From assembly GCF_008107725.1 (NCBI RefSeq), contig NZ_VIRN01000064.1, positions 1,426,001 through 1,490,000 of the forward strand: a stretch of 64,000 nt of DNA, read 5' to 3'. The notes under the pieces are model-generated. The model worked only from the letters and a program-made list of their open reading frames with translations, was not told the DNA's origin and did not search any database. Positions 40,916 to 50,833 of this stretch are shown one piece after another. The translations under genes were made by a program, and so were the position numbers. Source of the DNA: Marinobacter sp. BW6 (GTDB taxonomy: Bacteria; Pseudomonadota; Gammaproteobacteria; Pseudomonadales; Oleiphilaceae). Position 1 is the stretch's first letter. Each line of letters begins with the position of its first letter.

Positions 40916-41971
40916 TCAGTCCAGCTTCAGTCCCCGGGCCTGCTGTTCGGTCATGTCCTGAAGAATCCGATGGAAGCTTTTCAGTCGCTCCGGACTGATT
41001 TTCCCCTCGTCAGCGGCCTTGTCGATGGCGCAGCCGGGGTCTCCCATGTGTCGGCAATTGCGGAACTTGCAGGTGCCAATCACCTCCCGGATTTCCCGGA
41101 AGCCATACTCGATTTCCTGCGCCGTCATATGCCAGAGCCCGAATTCACGGATGCCTGGGGAGTCAATCAGTTCGCCGCCCAGGGGCAGGTGGAATAGTTT
41201 GGCGGTGGTAGTGGTGTGAATCCCCTTGCCAGTGCTCTCTGACACAGCCCCAACGCGAATGGCCTCATCCGGCATCAGAGTCTGGATAATGGATGACTTG
41301 CCCACCCCGGACTGACCCACGAACACGCTGGTCTGATCCTTCACCAGCGCCTCAACCTCCGGCGAGGGTTTATCACCCGACTCGGCTGCAGACGTTCGCA
41401 CCACCTCATACCCCAGGGCCTCATAGCGGCCCAGAAGCGCATCGATGCTTTCCTGGTTCCTTTCGTTAACCAGATCAGTCTTGTTCAACAGAATCACCGC
41501 TGGAATGTCTGTGATCTCGGACGCCACCAGATACCGATCAATCAGGTTATCGTGCGGTTCCGGCTCCGGCGCAATCACAAGAATAATATGATCGATATTG
41601 GCCGCTACAGGCTTCAGCGCGCCAAAATTATCCGGCCGCTGCAGCAGATTGCGACGCTCACTCCGGGCGACAATAACCCCGGTTTCATTCTTACCCGGCC
41701 GCCAGACAACCTTGTCACCAGTCACCAGGCTATCGATGTTTGCGCGAACAAAGCAGCGAACCACATTGCCTTCCTGGTCACCTTCAAGCGCTTCGACATC
41801 CAGCTGTTGCCCGTAGTGAGCAATGACCAGCCCTTCCTGCTCTGGCCCGAGCTCGCCGGCGTCGGCCTGCTCCTGAACCTTCTTCTCCTTGCGCGCCGCC
41901 CGGGCTGCCCGCTCTTCCTGGACCTTCTTGATACGGAATTGTTGCTGCTTGTTCAGTCGCCGTTTTGCCAT
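40916..41971 (-). CDS. rsgA: Ribosome small-subunit GTPase RsgA
   Basis: A 351-residue circularly permuted GTPase that checks 30S maturation. An OB domain is followed by the permuted G motifs: NKTD (G4), then GQSGVGKSSI (G1) and DSPGIREF (G3). The C-terminal zinc knuckle CKFRNCRHMGDPGC follows. The lysine- and glutamate-rich N-terminus (MAKRRLNKQQQF) is typical of gammaproteobacterial RsgA. It is divergent from orn and convergent with motB. Confidence 0.95.
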   Translation of the reverse strand: MAKRRLNKQQQFRIKKVQEERAARAARKEKKVQEQADAGELGPEQEGLVIAHYGQQLDVEALEGDQEGNVVRCFVRANIDSLVTGDKVVWRPGKNETGVIVARSERRNLLQRPDNFGALKPVAANIDHIILVIAPEPEPHDNLIDRYLVASEITDIPAVILLNKTDLVNERNQESIDALLGRYEALGYEVVRTSAAESGDKPSPEVEALVKDQTSVFVGQSGVGKSSIIQTLMPDEAIRVGAVSESTGKGIHTTTTAKLFHLPLGGELIDSPGIREFGLWHMTAQEIEYGFREIREVIGTCKFRNCRHMGDPGCAIDKAADEGKISPERLKSFHRILQDMTEQQARGLKLD

Positions 41972-42120
41972 GTAGTTAGCTGGTGCCAGATTTGGTGTGC
42001 GTGAGGTGTTACATCATACGTTAATCGTCCACAATACAAAGACAAATCAAACCGGCGCAATCCCGATAGTATTTGCCGGAAGCGGCGCCTATTTTGTATA
42101 TCTCCCAATTTGCACGCGGG

Positions 42121-42218
42121 CGTGGGGATGTCATTCCGGGAATGTCGGCGGCCATGGATGGCCGACGCCAAGCGCACATGGATGTGCTTGTAGCGTTTCC
42201 CGGAATGACATCCCCACG
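42121..42218 (+). repeat. Constant-core, variable-arm hairpin element, copy 4
   Basis: Arms 42121-42142 and 42197-42218 are 22-bp perfect inverted repeats (outer CGTGGGGATG, inner CCGGGAA). The 54-nt core 42143-42196 differs from copy 2 at only two positions. The two hairpin loops are CATGGATG. The element lies 34 bp before the orn start with the GGA-bearing strand in the same direction as orn, and about 150 bp from the divergent rsgA start. Confidence 0.92.
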
Positions 42219-42252
42219 GCCGTGAACTCAAATCTAGAAGGCTAGGAAAACA

Positions 42253-42798
42253 ATGGCAGAGAGCAATAATCGCCTCGTATGGATTGATCTGGAAATGACA
42301 GGCCTGGATCCGGAAAAAGAACGGATCATTGAAATGGCCACAATCATCACCGATTCAGAACTCAATGTAGTCGCGGAAGGACCGGTTATCGCCGTCCATC
42401 AGCCACAATCCTTTCTGGACTCCATGGATGAATGGTGCACTCGAACCCATGGTGAAAGCGGACTCACCAAGCGCGTTCAGGACAGTGATATCTCCGAGTC
42501 TGAAGCCGAACAGCAAACCATCGAGTTCCTGAAAAAACACGTAGAAAAGGGCCAGTCACCCCTGTGCGGCAACAGTATCGGCCAGGATCGCCGATTCCTC
42601 GTCAAATACATGCCCGAACTTGAAGACTTCTTCCACTACCGGAACCTCGATGTATCCACGGTGAAAGAACTCGCCCGTCGCTGGCGCCCGGATGTCCTGG
42701 CCGGAGTTAAAAAGAAAGGCAGCCACCTAGCCCTGGACGACATCCGGGACTCCATCAATGAACTGCGCCATTATCGGGAACAGTTCTTCAAATTATAG
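42253..42798 (+). CDS. orn: Oligoribonuclease
   Basis: A 181-residue DEDDh exonuclease that degrades 2-5 nt RNAs and the c-di-GMP breakdown product pGpG. Exo motifs: [12 protein letters not shown] (ExoI), [11 protein letters not shown] (ExoII) and [11 protein letters not shown] (ExoIII, with the catalytic His). The length is normal. An inverted-repeat element sits in its leader. Its stop overlaps the convergent queG gene by 6 bp. Confidence 0.96.
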   Translation: MAESNNRLVWIDLEMTGLDPEKERIIEMATIITDSELNVVAEGPVIAVHQPQSFLDSMDEWCTRTHGESGLTKRVQDSDISESEAEQQTIEFLKKHVEKGQSPLCGNSIGQDRRFLVKYMPELEDFFHYRNLDVSTVKELARRWRPDVLAGVKKKGSHLALDDIRDSINELRHYREQFFKL

Positions 42799-43872
42799 GT
42801 CGTGCCGTCTCAAGGCCCAGTGGACGTGCTCGCGGACCATCGCTGACGGGTGGTCCGCGCGCTGTTTCAGGGCTTCAATCACCGGGATGGTTGAGGGCGC
42901 GTTGCCAAGCCCGACAGCCAGGTTGCGAAGCCAGCCCTCATAGCCTGTTCGCCGAATCGCGGATCCCTCGGTGCGTTTCAGGAACTGCTCCTCGGACCAG
43001 AGAAAGAGTTCTGCCAGGGAGCTGTTGTCCAGCCCGTGCCGGGGCTGAAAATCCTTCTCGCCGGTTGGCTTGCTGAACTTTTGCCAGGGACACACCAGCT
43101 GACAGTCGTCGCAGCCGAAAACCCGGTTGCCCAATAACGGCCTCAGCTCTTCTGGGATGCTTCCCTTGAGCTCTATGGTCAGGTAGCTGATACAGCGCCT
43201 GGCATCAAGCTTGTGAGGGCCAACAAAGGCGTCCGTCGGGCAAAGGTCCAGGCAGGCAGTACAGCTGCCACAATGGTCGGTTTCGAAGGGAGCATCAATG
43301 GGCAGGGGCGCGCTGGTGAAGATTTCCCCCAGGAAAAAGAACGAGCCGGCCTTCGGGTGGATCAGCATGTTGTTCTTGCCGATCCAGCCCAGGCCCGCTC
43401 TCTGGGCCAGGGCGCGCTCCAGCACTGGCGCGCTGTCCACGAAAGCCCGGTAGTCGTACCCGCTGACGGCCTCATCAATCTTTGCTGCCAGCTGCGCAAG
43501 CCGCTTGCGAATCAGTTTGTGGTAATCCCGCCCCAGGGCATAGCGTGTAACGTAGGCGCCCTCTCGGTTAGTAAGTGCTTCTTTCGGGCTATCCGGTGAG
43601 GGCAGGTAGTCCATTCTCACTGAAATGACTCGCGTGGTGCCCGGCACCAGCGAGGTTGGCGTGTAGCGCTTGTCACCGTGATGGGCCATATAGTCCATCT
43701 CGCCCTGGTACCCTGCCGCAAGCCAGTCCTGCAAATGGTCGGCGTGCTCGCCAGTGTCCGCGTTGGTAATGCCCACATCGGCAAAACCGAATTCAGCTGC
43801 CCACTGGCGGATAAGCGCTGGCAGATCAGCAAGTTCCGGATGTGTAGTGGTGCAGGTTGATGTAGTGCTCAT
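42793..43872 (-). CDS. queG: Epoxyqueuosine reductase
   Basis: A 359-residue cobalamin-dependent [4Fe-4S] enzyme for the last step of queuosine synthesis in tRNA. Cluster ligands are in [16 protein letters not shown] and [10 protein letters not shown]. The N-terminal cobalamin-binding part includes SVRMDYLP and the catalytic region [18 protein letters not shown]-terminal HEAT-like segment is present. It overlaps the end of orn and is divergent from nnr. Confidence 0.95.
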   Translation of the reverse strand: MSTTSTCTTTHPELADLPALIRQWAAEFGFADVGITNADTGEHADHLQDWLAAGYQGEMDYMAHHGDKRYTPTSLVPGTTRVISVRMDYLPSPDSPKEALTNREGAYVTRYALGRDYHKLIRKRLAQLAAKIDEAVSGYDYRAFVDSAPVLERALAQRAGLGWIGKNNMLIHPKAGSFFFLGEIFTSAPLPIDAPFETDHCGSCTACLDLCPTDAFVGPHKLDARRCISYLTIELKGSIPEELRPLLGNRVFGCDDCQLVCPWQKFSKPTGEKDFQPRHGLDNSSLAELFLWSEEQFLKRTEGSAIRRTGYEGWLRNLAVGLGNAPSTIPVIEALKQRADHPSAMVREHVHWALRRHDL

Positions 43873-44019
43873 AGTGACTGCCGATGCTGAAATTCGGTGA
43901 TGAACCCGAGTACGGATATTTAATCTGATTAAGTTATGACCTTTCCTGCTGTTTTGCTATGCTTTACAGGTATCTGGCCTATTTTCTTAAACCGGTTTCT
44001 GTAACGGGAGCAAAGGTTC

Positions 44020-45573
44020 ATGCCGCCGTCCGCTGGGCACAGTTTACCAGACGCACTGTTTTCCGCCGATGCGGTTCGGCAGATTGATCGCTATGTGATT
44101 GATCAACAAGGTGTTGATGGTTTTGAGCTGATGCAGTCCGCTGCCCAAGCCGCCTTTCGGTGCCTGATTCTGCACTGGCGTAACTGTGGCTCGGTGCTGG
44201 TGCTGTGCGGTGCGGGTAATAACGGCGGTGACGGTTACCTGGTTGCAGCCAGCGCAAGGAGGCATGGTCTGGAGGTTAGCTGTGTCGCTGTTGCTCCAAC
44301 CGACAAACTGTCCGGCGACGCCCGTAAAGCCTGGCAAAAAGCCCTGTCGGACGGTGTCGAGGTCCTCGAGCTGGAGGCTCTCAGCGAGTCTTCACTGGAT
44401 GATCGTTTTGCCGGCGCAGGCCTGATTGTTGACGCCATGCTCGGTACCGGTGTTTCCGGCGCGCCGAGGGAACCTTTTGCGGCCCTGATAAGCCGATGTA
44501 ATAGTTCGTCAGCGCCGGTCCTTGCGGTGGATCTGCCCTCCGGTCTGAACGCAACCACTGGGGCAGCCGAAGGCGATGTAGTCAACGCGGCGACGACCGT
44601 GACCTTTATCGGACTCAAGGCCGGTCTGTTTACCGGCCAGGGCGCTGCTGTGTGTGGTGAGGTGGTTTTTGAATCTCTGGGTATCACTGATGGTATCGCT
44701 GGCAGCGGCCAGAAGCCGGTAGCCTGTCGTCGTGACTGGCGTTCCGTGATGTCCTGGCTGCCGCCTCGGCCTGCCAACGCCCACAAGGGGCGATTCGGGC
44801 ATGTGCTGGTGGTTGCCGGTGATCGGGGATTTGGTGGCGCCGGCCTGCTGGCAGCAGAGGCCGCTGCGCGCTCTGGAGCTGGTCTGGTCTCGCTGGCAAC
44901 GCGCCCTGAGCACGTGACGGCCGCCCTGGCCAGGTGTCCGTCGGTGATGGTCCATGGCCTGATTCATGGATCGGAGTTGCCGCCGCTACTGGACGCCGCT
45001 TCGGTTGTCGTGTGCGGGCCCGGTATCGGGCGCAGTGCCTGGGGGCAGCAGATGCTGGAGCAGGTAATCGCCAGCGGTAAGCCGAGGGTGCTGGATGCGG
45101 ATGCCCTGAACCTTTTATCGGGCCGGGTGGCCGTACCGGCGGATAATCACGTGCTGACACCCCACCCGGGAGAGGCCGCCAGGCTCCTGAATTGCCTGGT
45201 GCCGGAGGTGGAAGCAGACAGGATGGCTGCAGCAAGAAAATTGCAGGCACTTTATGGCGGTACAGTTCTTTTGAAAGGCGCTGGGACTGTTGTGGCTTCT
45301 GAAGGCGAGTCCCTTGATGTCATCAGTGGCAGCAACCCAGGCATGGCTACCGGGGGTATGGGTGATGTGCTCTCGGGCATTATCGGGGCGGTTCTGGGCC
45401 AGATTGGAGATGCGCATAAAGCGGCCGTGCTTGGAGCTTCGGTCCATCTGGCTGCGGCTGACAGGGCTGCAGAAGCTTATGGGTTTATCGGATTGATACC
45501 GACCGATGTGATTGATGCACTGCCGTTTGTGTTTCGGGAATCAGAAGGGAGCCCGGAGGCGAGAGAGCTATGA
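44020..45573 (+). CDS. nnr: Bifunctional NAD(P)HX epimerase/dehydratase
   Basis: A 517-residue two-domain repair enzyme. The N-terminal YjeF_N epimerase (about residues 1-215) has GAGNNGGDGYLVA and DAMLGTGVSG. The C-terminal ADP-dependent dehydratase (about 235-505) has ANAHKGRFGHVLVVAG, TPHPGEAARLL, LLKGAGTVV and NPGMATGGMGDVLSG. It restores NADH/NADPH from their hydrates. The stop overlaps tsaE by 4 bp (ATGA), the usual gammaproteobacterial coupling. Confidence 0.94.
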   Translation: MPPSAGHSLPDALFSADAVRQIDRYVIDQQGVDGFELMQSAAQAAFRCLILHWRNCGSVLVLCGAGNNGGDGYLVAASARRHGLEVSCVAVAPTDKLSGDARKAWQKALSDGVEVLELEALSESSLDDRFAGAGLIVDAMLGTGVSGAPREPFAALISRCNSSSAPVLAVDLPSGLNATTGAAEGDVVNAATTVTFIGLKAGLFTGQGAAVCGEVVFESLGITDGIAGSGQKPVACRRDWRSVMSWLPPRPANAHKGRFGHVLVVAGDRGFGGAGLLAAEAAARSGAGLVSLATRPEHVTAALARCPSVMVHGLIHGSELPPLLDAASVVVCGPGIGRSAWGQQMLEQVIASGKPRVLDADALNLLSGRVAVPADNHVLTPHPGEAARLLNCLVPEVEADRMAAARKLQALYGGTVLLKGAGTVVASEGESLDVISGSNPGMATGGMGDVLSGIIGAVLGQIGDAHKAAVLGASVHLAAADRAAEAYGFIGLIPTDVIDALPFVFRESEGSPEAREL

Positions 45574-46067
45574 GCATAATGGGTAATGAGCGCCGGCTTT
45601 TTCTGGAGGGCGAGGCTGAAACCGAGCATCTGGGCCATGAGCTGGCGAGAACCGTCGCGGAATCTGGTCATGGTCTGGTGATCTATCTGGATGGTGAGCT
45701 TGGCATGGGCAAAACCACCATCAGTCGGGGTGTCATGCGTGGGCTTGGTCACCAAGGGGCTGTGAAGAGTCCGACCTATACGCTGGTGGAGCCCTACGAA
45801 ACCCTTAACCCACCGACTTACCATTTCGACCTCTATCGCCTTGGCGATGCAGAAGAACTGGAGTATATGGGCATCCGTGATTATTTCGCTGGAGAAAACC
45901 TGTGTCTGATTGAGTGGCCAGAGCGAGGCAAAGGCATATTGCCCGAGCCGGACCTGGAGATTCATCTGGAGACCCGGGGCGAAGGGCGCTCTGTGGTGAT
46001 CAGGGCCCGATCAGAGCAGGGCGCCCACCTGCTTAACGAACTTGAGCTGATTGGTCCGGCGCATTAG
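45570..46067 (+). CDS. tsaE: tRNA threonylcarbamoyladenosine ATPase TsaE
   Basis: A 165-residue P-loop ATPase needed for t6A37 formation on ANN-decoding tRNAs. Walker A reads GELGMGKTT, with SPTYTLVEPYE and the HFDLYRLGD and LIEWPERG motifs following. It overlaps nnr by 4 bp and precedes amiB by 39 bp, all in one run. Confidence 0.94.
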   Translation: MSIMGNERRLFLEGEAETEHLGHELARTVAESGHGLVIYLDGELGMGKTTISRGVMRGLGHQGAVKSPTYTLVEPYETLNPPTYHFDLYRLGDAEELEYMGIRDYFAGENLCLIEWPERGKGILPEPDLEIHLETRGEGRSVVIRARSEQGAHLLNELELIGPAH

Positions 46068-46106
46068 CGACTCCGAGAGACGGGAATAAACTGGCAGGTA
46101 AGCTTT

Positions 46107-47465
46107 ATGAATTGTGCAAAGCTGAGTAAACAACTGGTCTGGCCAATTGCGATATTGCTCGCGACATTGGCGTTTCAAGGTTCGGCTGCGACGCAGGTCG
46201 AGAGCGCCCGTATCTGGCCTGCACCCGATCACACGCGGCTGGTTCTGGATACGGGCGGTCAGGTGGAGCACAACATCTTCTCCCTGAACGGTCCGGCGAG
46301 GCTGGTAATTGATCTGAAAAATGCCAACCTGAAGACCGATTTCTCCGGTCTGGATCTTTCCGGCAGCCCGATCAAGCGGATCCGGAGTGCACCAAGGAAC
46401 GGGACCGATTTGCGTGTGGTCCTGGACCTCAAGGCCGACATAAAGCCGCGGAGCTTCCAGCTTGAGCCGAATCAGCAGTATGGCCACAGACTGGTGGTCG
46501 ATCTGATTGATGAAAGTGGCAGCCGGCTGGAGAAGGCTACCACACCCACGGTGACCCAGGATTCATCCGGAAAGCGGGATGTTATCGTGGTCATTGATGC
46601 CGGGCACGGCGGGGAAGATCCTGGTGCCATTGGTCCCCGGGGAACCCGTGAAAAAGACGTGGTACTGAGAATGGCGAAAACCCTGGCCAACCTGATCAAT
46701 GATCGCCCGGGGTATACCGCCAAACTGACCAGGACCGGAGACTATTACATTGGCCTTCGCAATCGCACGATTCTGGCCAGGAAGTACAGTGCCGACCTGT
46801 TTGTATCGGTACACGCCGACGCTTTCCGGACGCCGCAGCCCAAGGGCGCCTCGGTCTTCGCCCTGTCCCAGCGAGGTGCCACCAGTGAGACTGCGCGTTG
46901 GCTGGCCAACAGTGAGAACCGTTCTGACCTGATCGGTGGTGCCGGGGGACTGTCCCTGGATGGCCGGGACGACATGCTTGCCGGTGTTCTGCTGGACCTT
47001 TCGATGACGGCCAGTATCAATGCCAGTCTTGGCGTCGGCAGTTCGGTTCTCGGCAAACTGGGTGGTGTGGCGAAGTTGCACAAGCCTGGCGTCGAACAAG
47101 CTGCTTTTGCGGTGCTGAAATCACCGGATATTCCCTCCATTCTCGTGGAAGCCGGATTCATTTCGAACCCTCAGGAAGAGAAAAACCTGGCAACCGAGTG
47201 GTACCGCAACAAGCTGGCCGGCGCCATCATGAAAGGCATTGATGACTACTTCCAGAAAACGCCGCCCCCCGGGACTTTGCTGGCGTGGCAGAAACAGAAC
47301 CGGCAGGGTGGGAACAGCATCGGCCATTACCGTATACAGCGCGGCGACACCCTTTCCGGCGTTGCCCGGAAAAACCAGACGACCGTCAGTGAGCTGATGC
47401 AGTTTAACGACCTTCGGGATGACCGTGTTATGGTAGGGCAAACCATTCGTATTCCCGCGTCCTGA
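46107..47465 (+). CDS. amiB: N-acetylmuramoyl-L-alanine amidase (AmiB/AmiC type)
   Basis: A 452-residue exported cell-wall amidase for daughter-cell separation. A signal peptide (about residues 1-28) is followed by an AMIN domain (about 30-130), an Amidase_3 zinc domain and a C-terminal LysM repeat. Zinc ligands lie in [18 protein letters not shown] and the Glu of VEAGFISN. The LysM motif is [16 protein letters not shown]. Its position between tsaE and mutL is conserved. Confidence 0.94.
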   Translation: MNCAKLSKQLVWPIAILLATLAFQGSAATQVESARIWPAPDHTRLVLDTGGQVEHNIFSLNGPARLVIDLKNANLKTDFSGLDLSGSPIKRIRSAPRNGTDLRVVLDLKADIKPRSFQLEPNQQYGHRLVVDLIDESGSRLEKATTPTVTQDSSGKRDVIVVIDAGHGGEDPGAIGPRGTREKDVVLRMAKTLANLINDRPGYTAKLTRTGDYYIGLRNRTILARKYSADLFVSVHADAFRTPQPKGASVFALSQRGATSETARWLANSENRSDLIGGAGGLSLDGRDDMLAGVLLDLSMTASINASLGVGSSVLGKLGGVAKLHKPGVEQAAFAVLKSPDIPSILVEAGFISNPQEEKNLATEWYRNKLAGAIMKGIDDYFQKTPPPGTLLAWQKQNRQGGNSIGHYRIQRGDTLSGVARKNQTTVSELMQFNDLRDDRVMVGQTIRIPAS

Positions 47466-47485
47466 TCAAGAGGTTTTTCCGTAAC

Positions 47486-49396
47486 ATGCCCCCCATTCGA
47501 TTGCTGTCACCACGGCTCGCGAACCAGATTGCCGCGGGTGAGGTGGTGGAGCGACCCGCGTCTGTCGTCAAGGAACTGGTCGAAAATGCCCTGGATGCCG
47601 GTGCCAACCGGGTCGATGTTGAAGTGGAGCAGGGCGGCGTCAAGCTGATTCGTGTTCGGGATGACGGCGGGGGTATTGAGGAAGACGACCTGCCCCTCGC
47701 CCTCAGCCGGCATGCCACCAGCAAGATCGCCAGTCTTGATGATCTTGAGGCCGTTGCGTCTCTTGGCTTTCGCGGGGAAGCGCTCGCCAGTATCAGCTCT
47801 GTCTCCCGGCTGACTCTGACCTCAAGGACTGAGTCGCAGGAAGCGGCTTCCCGGGTGGAAGTGGAGGGTCGGGAAATGGACGCGAGAATCTCTCCTGCCG
47901 CTCACCCGGTCGGAACCACTGTCGAGGTGCGGGATCTCTTCTTCAACACCCCGGCCCGACGAAAATTCCTGCGCACTGAGAAGACCGAATTCAACCACGT
48001 TGAGGAGTGCGTGCGCCGGCAGGCGCTGAGTCGTTTCGATGCCGGTTTTACCCTGCGCCACAATCAGCGGGTTGTGCAGAGCCTGAGACCTGCTGAATCT
48101 CCTCTTGACCGGGAAAGGCGTATTGGCGCCCTGTGCGGCCAGCAATTCATCGACAACGCCGTGGTTATCGATGCAGAGGCCACCGGGCTGCGGCTCTGGG
48201 GCTGGGTAGCCCTTCCTACGTTTTCGCGTAGTCAGGCCGACCTCCAGTATTTCTTTGTTAACGGTCGCGTTATCCGTGATCGCCTGGTGGCTCACGCAGT
48301 GCGCCAGGCCTATCGGGACGTACTCTACAATAACCGGCATCCGGCGTTTGTGCTCTACCTCGAAGTGGATCCCGCCACCGTCGATGTGAATGTTCACCCG
48401 ACCAAGCACGAAGTGCGGTTCCGTGACGGTCGCCTGGTCCACGATTTTATTTTCAGAACCCTGCACAAGGCGTTGGCCGATGTTCGCCCGGACGATCATT
48501 TACGTGGTGCTGTGGCGCAGTCTTTCGGTCGAGAAGCATCGGCGCAGGCCCAGGAAGCCGGCTCGGCAACGGATGTCCCGGCGGCTGCTTCCTGGAACGG
48601 CCAGCCGTCGATGCCAACCTATGGTCATCCGGGCGGCTCAGGTGCCGGATTTGGTGGGCAGTCTCAGCCCCAGCAGGAGTGGCGTGCCAGCGATCAAATG
48701 GCATTTTACCAGTCGCTGAATGCCGGTGGGGGTAATGAAGGTCAGCAGCCCATGCCCTCCAGCGATAGCGTTGCCACGCCAATGCCGACACCGCCTGTTG
48801 ACAGTGATCAGGAGCCGCCGCTCGGGTATGCCATTGCCCAGCTGCACGGGATCTATATTCTTGCCCAGGGACGCGCCGGACTAATCGTAGTAGATATGCA
48901 CGCCGCCCATGAACGCATCACCTACGAACGTATGAAGCGCGCGCTCGCGGAGCAGGATCTGAAAAGCCAGCCGTTGCTGGTGCCGCTGTCCCTGGCAGTT
49001 AGCCAGAAAGAGGCAGCCCTGACCGAGAGTCACGGCGAAGAATTGCAGAAGCTGGGCCTGCAGATTGAGCGTATTGGTCCGGAAACCCTGGCCGTGCGGC
49101 AGGTGCCCGCGCTCCTGCGTGGTGCCGACACCGAGCAACTGGTGCGTGATGTACTGGCGGATCTGATTGAGAATGGCCAGAGCGACCGGGTCGAAGCGGT
49201 GACCCATGAATTGCTGGGGACCATGGCGTGCCACGGTTCCGTTCGTGCCAACCGGCAACTGACCATTCCGGAAATGAATTCGCTGCTCAGGGATATGGAG
49301 GCGACCGAACGGAGTGGTCAGTGCAATCACGGCCGGCCGACCTGGACTCTGGTGACCATGTCTGAGCTGGACAAGCTGTTTCTCCGGGGGCGCTGA
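47486..49396 (+). CDS. mutL: DNA mismatch repair protein MutL
   Basis: A 636-residue MutL. The N-terminal GHKL ATPase has [15 protein letters not shown] and [13 protein letters not shown] proline/glycine-rich linker lies at about residues 340-440. The C-terminal domain has [12 protein letters not shown], fitting the DxHA(x2)E(x4)E endonuclease motif. That indicates the nicking type of MutL used by bacteria without MutH, such as Pseudomonas. miaA begins one base after the stop. Confidence 0.95.
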   Translation: MPPIRLLSPRLANQIAAGEVVERPASVVKELVENALDAGANRVDVEVEQGGVKLIRVRDDGGGIEEDDLPLALSRHATSKIASLDDLEAVASLGFRGEALASISSVSRLTLTSRTESQEAASRVEVEGREMDARISPAAHPVGTTVEVRDLFFNTPARRKFLRTEKTEFNHVEECVRRQALSRFDAGFTLRHNQRVVQSLRPAESPLDRERRIGALCGQQFIDNAVVIDAEATGLRLWGWVALPTFSRSQADLQYFFVNGRVIRDRLVAHAVRQAYRDVLYNNRHPAFVLYLEVDPATVDVNVHPTKHEVRFRDGRLVHDFIFRTLHKALADVRPDDHLRGAVAQSFGREASAQAQEAGSATDVPAAASWNGQPSMPTYGHPGGSGAGFGGQSQPQQEWRASDQMAFYQSLNAGGGNEGQQPMPSSDSVATPMPTPPVDSDQEPPLGYAIAQLHGIYILAQGRAGLIVVDMHAAHERITYERMKRALAEQDLKSQPLLVPLSLAVSQKEAALTESHGEELQKLGLQIERIGPETLAVRQVPALLRGADTEQLVRDVLADLIENGQSDRVEAVTHELLGTMACHGSVRANRQLTIPEMNSLLRDMEATERSGQCNHGRPTWTLVTMSELDKLFLRGR

Positions 49397-49397
49397 G

Positions 49398-50429
49398 GTG
49401 TCTCTACCGCCTGCCATTTTTCTGATGGGGCCAACGGCCTCAGGTAAAACGGACCTGGCCATGGCGCTCTGTGACCGTCTGCCCTGCGAGATTATCAGCG
49501 TGGACTCCGCGATGATCTATCGGGGGATGGACATTGGCACGGCGAAACCGACTGCAGCAGAACTTGCGCGGGCACCCCACCGGCTGATTGATATCTGCGA
49601 TCCAGCTGAGACTTACTCCGCCGCGGATTTCCGCCGGGATGCGCTGGCGGCGATGGCAGAAATAACGGCCGCGGGCCGGATTCCTCTGCTCGTAGGTGGC
49701 ACCATGATGTATTTCAAGGCGCTGATCCATGGTATGTCCGGTCTGCCATCGGCCAGCCCCGCCGTGCGCCGGGCGCTGGAACAAGAGGCCGAGGAGCGTG
49801 GCTGGGAGTTCCTGCATGGGGAACTCCAGAGTCGGGATCCGGTTGCAGCACAGCGGATTCATCCGAACAACCGGCAGCGTCTGATGCGGGCCCTGGAAGT
49901 CCTGCGTCTTACTGGTAAGCCGATTTCCGAGTTCTGGAGGGCCGAGTCTGGATCTGGCGAACAACCGGCGCCAGCAGAACAGGGTGGTGATATTGAGGAT
50001 TACACCTATTTCACTCGCTGGCAGGCAGACGAAACATCTTTGCTTCCGTATACTGTTATTCAACTTGCCATGATGCCGCCTGAGCGGCGAGTGCTTCATG
50101 AGCGAATTCGCCTGCGTTTTATGAAAATGCTCGATGCAGGCTTTCTGGATGAAGTGCGGGCGCTGATGCTCAGGGAAGACTTGCACCCTGATCTCCCTTC
50201 CATGCGTTGTGTCGGATATCGTCAGGCCTGGGGTTATTTGTCCGGGGAAGACGACTACGAGACATTTGTCAGTAAGGGCGTAGCAGCAACACGCCAGTTG
50301 GCGAAGCGGCAGTTGACCTGGTTGCGCAAGTGGTCTGATGTGGACTGGCTGGACAGCGACGACAAACTTATCGCCGAGGCAGCCTTGAAAAAAATCCGAC
50401 TTCGCACCACATTTAATTTTGAAAAATGA
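49398..50429 (+). CDS. miaA: tRNA dimethylallyltransferase
   Basis: A 343-residue MiaA that adds the isopentenyl group to A37 of UNN-decoding tRNAs. The P-loop [11 protein letters not shown] lies at the start, followed by [27 protein letters not shown] and RWQADE. Start is GTG 49398, one base after the mutL stop, with GAGG just upstream. hfq follows after 33 bp, the usual arrangement. Confidence 0.95.
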   Translation: MSLPPAIFLMGPTASGKTDLAMALCDRLPCEIISVDSAMIYRGMDIGTAKPTAAELARAPHRLIDICDPAETYSAADFRRDALAAMAEITAAGRIPLLVGGTMMYFKALIHGMSGLPSASPAVRRALEQEAEERGWEFLHGELQSRDPVAAQRIHPNNRQRLMRALEVLRLTGKPISEFWRAESGSGEQPAPAEQGGDIEDYTYFTRWQADETSLLPYTVIQLAMMPPERRVLHERIRLRFMKMLDAGFLDEVRALMLREDLHPDLPSMRCVGYRQAWGYLSGEDDYETFVSKGVAATRQLAKRQLTWLRKWSDVDWLDSDDKLIAEAALKKIRLRTTFNFEK

Positions 50430-50462
50430 CGATCTGCATTTACTAAAAACAGGAGAAAACAC

Positions 50463-50714
50463 ATGTCAAAAGGGCATTCGTTACAAGACCCTTACCTTAA
50501 TGCATTGCGCAAGGAACGCATTCCGGTTTCCATCTTTCTGGTCAACGGTATCAAGCTTCAGGGCCAGATCGAGTCCTTCGACCAGTTCGTGATTTTGCTG
50601 AAAAATACTGTCAGCCAGATGGTCTACAAACACGCTATTTCCACTGTGGTACCTGCCCGTAATGTTCGCATTCCGCAGCAGGCTCCGGGAGGAGAGGGCG
50701 AGTCTGAAGACTGA
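50463..50714 (+). CDS. hfq: RNA chaperone Hfq
   Basis: An 83-residue Hfq. The Sm1 motif is in [20 protein letters not shown] and Sm2 in [10 protein letters not shown]; the RNA-binding rim residues and Gln8/Asp9 (LQDPYLN) are conserved. The acidic C-terminal tail GGEGESED is short, as in Pseudomonas. AGGAGAA precedes the ATG. A nested hairpin terminator follows. Confidence 0.97.
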   Translation: MSKGHSLQDPYLNALRKERIPVSIFLVNGIKLQGQIESFDQFVILLKNTVSQMVYKHAISTVVPARNVRIPQQAPGGEGESED

Positions 50715-50736
50715 TCCATCCCCTTCCCGGTCTTGC

Positions 50737-50794
50737 CACCCGCGTTCCAGAAGATCCCTTTGAGGGGTCTTGTGGCCGCGGGTGTTTGTTTTTT
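50737..50794 (+). terminator. Nested hairpin terminator after hfq
   Basis: CACCCGCG (50737-50744) pairs with CGCGGGTG (50777-50784). Inside it AAGATCCC (50751-50758) pairs with GGGGTCTT (50764-50771) with one G-T pair. A T-rich run TTTGTTTTTT follows. It separates hfq from hflX. Confidence 0.75.
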
Positions 50795-50833
50795 ATGACA
50801 CTCATAGTTTGATCGCCCCGGAGTTGATGCCAA

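Noticed and set aside
49440-50462. 340-codon minus-strand frame
   Set aside because: Antisense of miaA; no motif.
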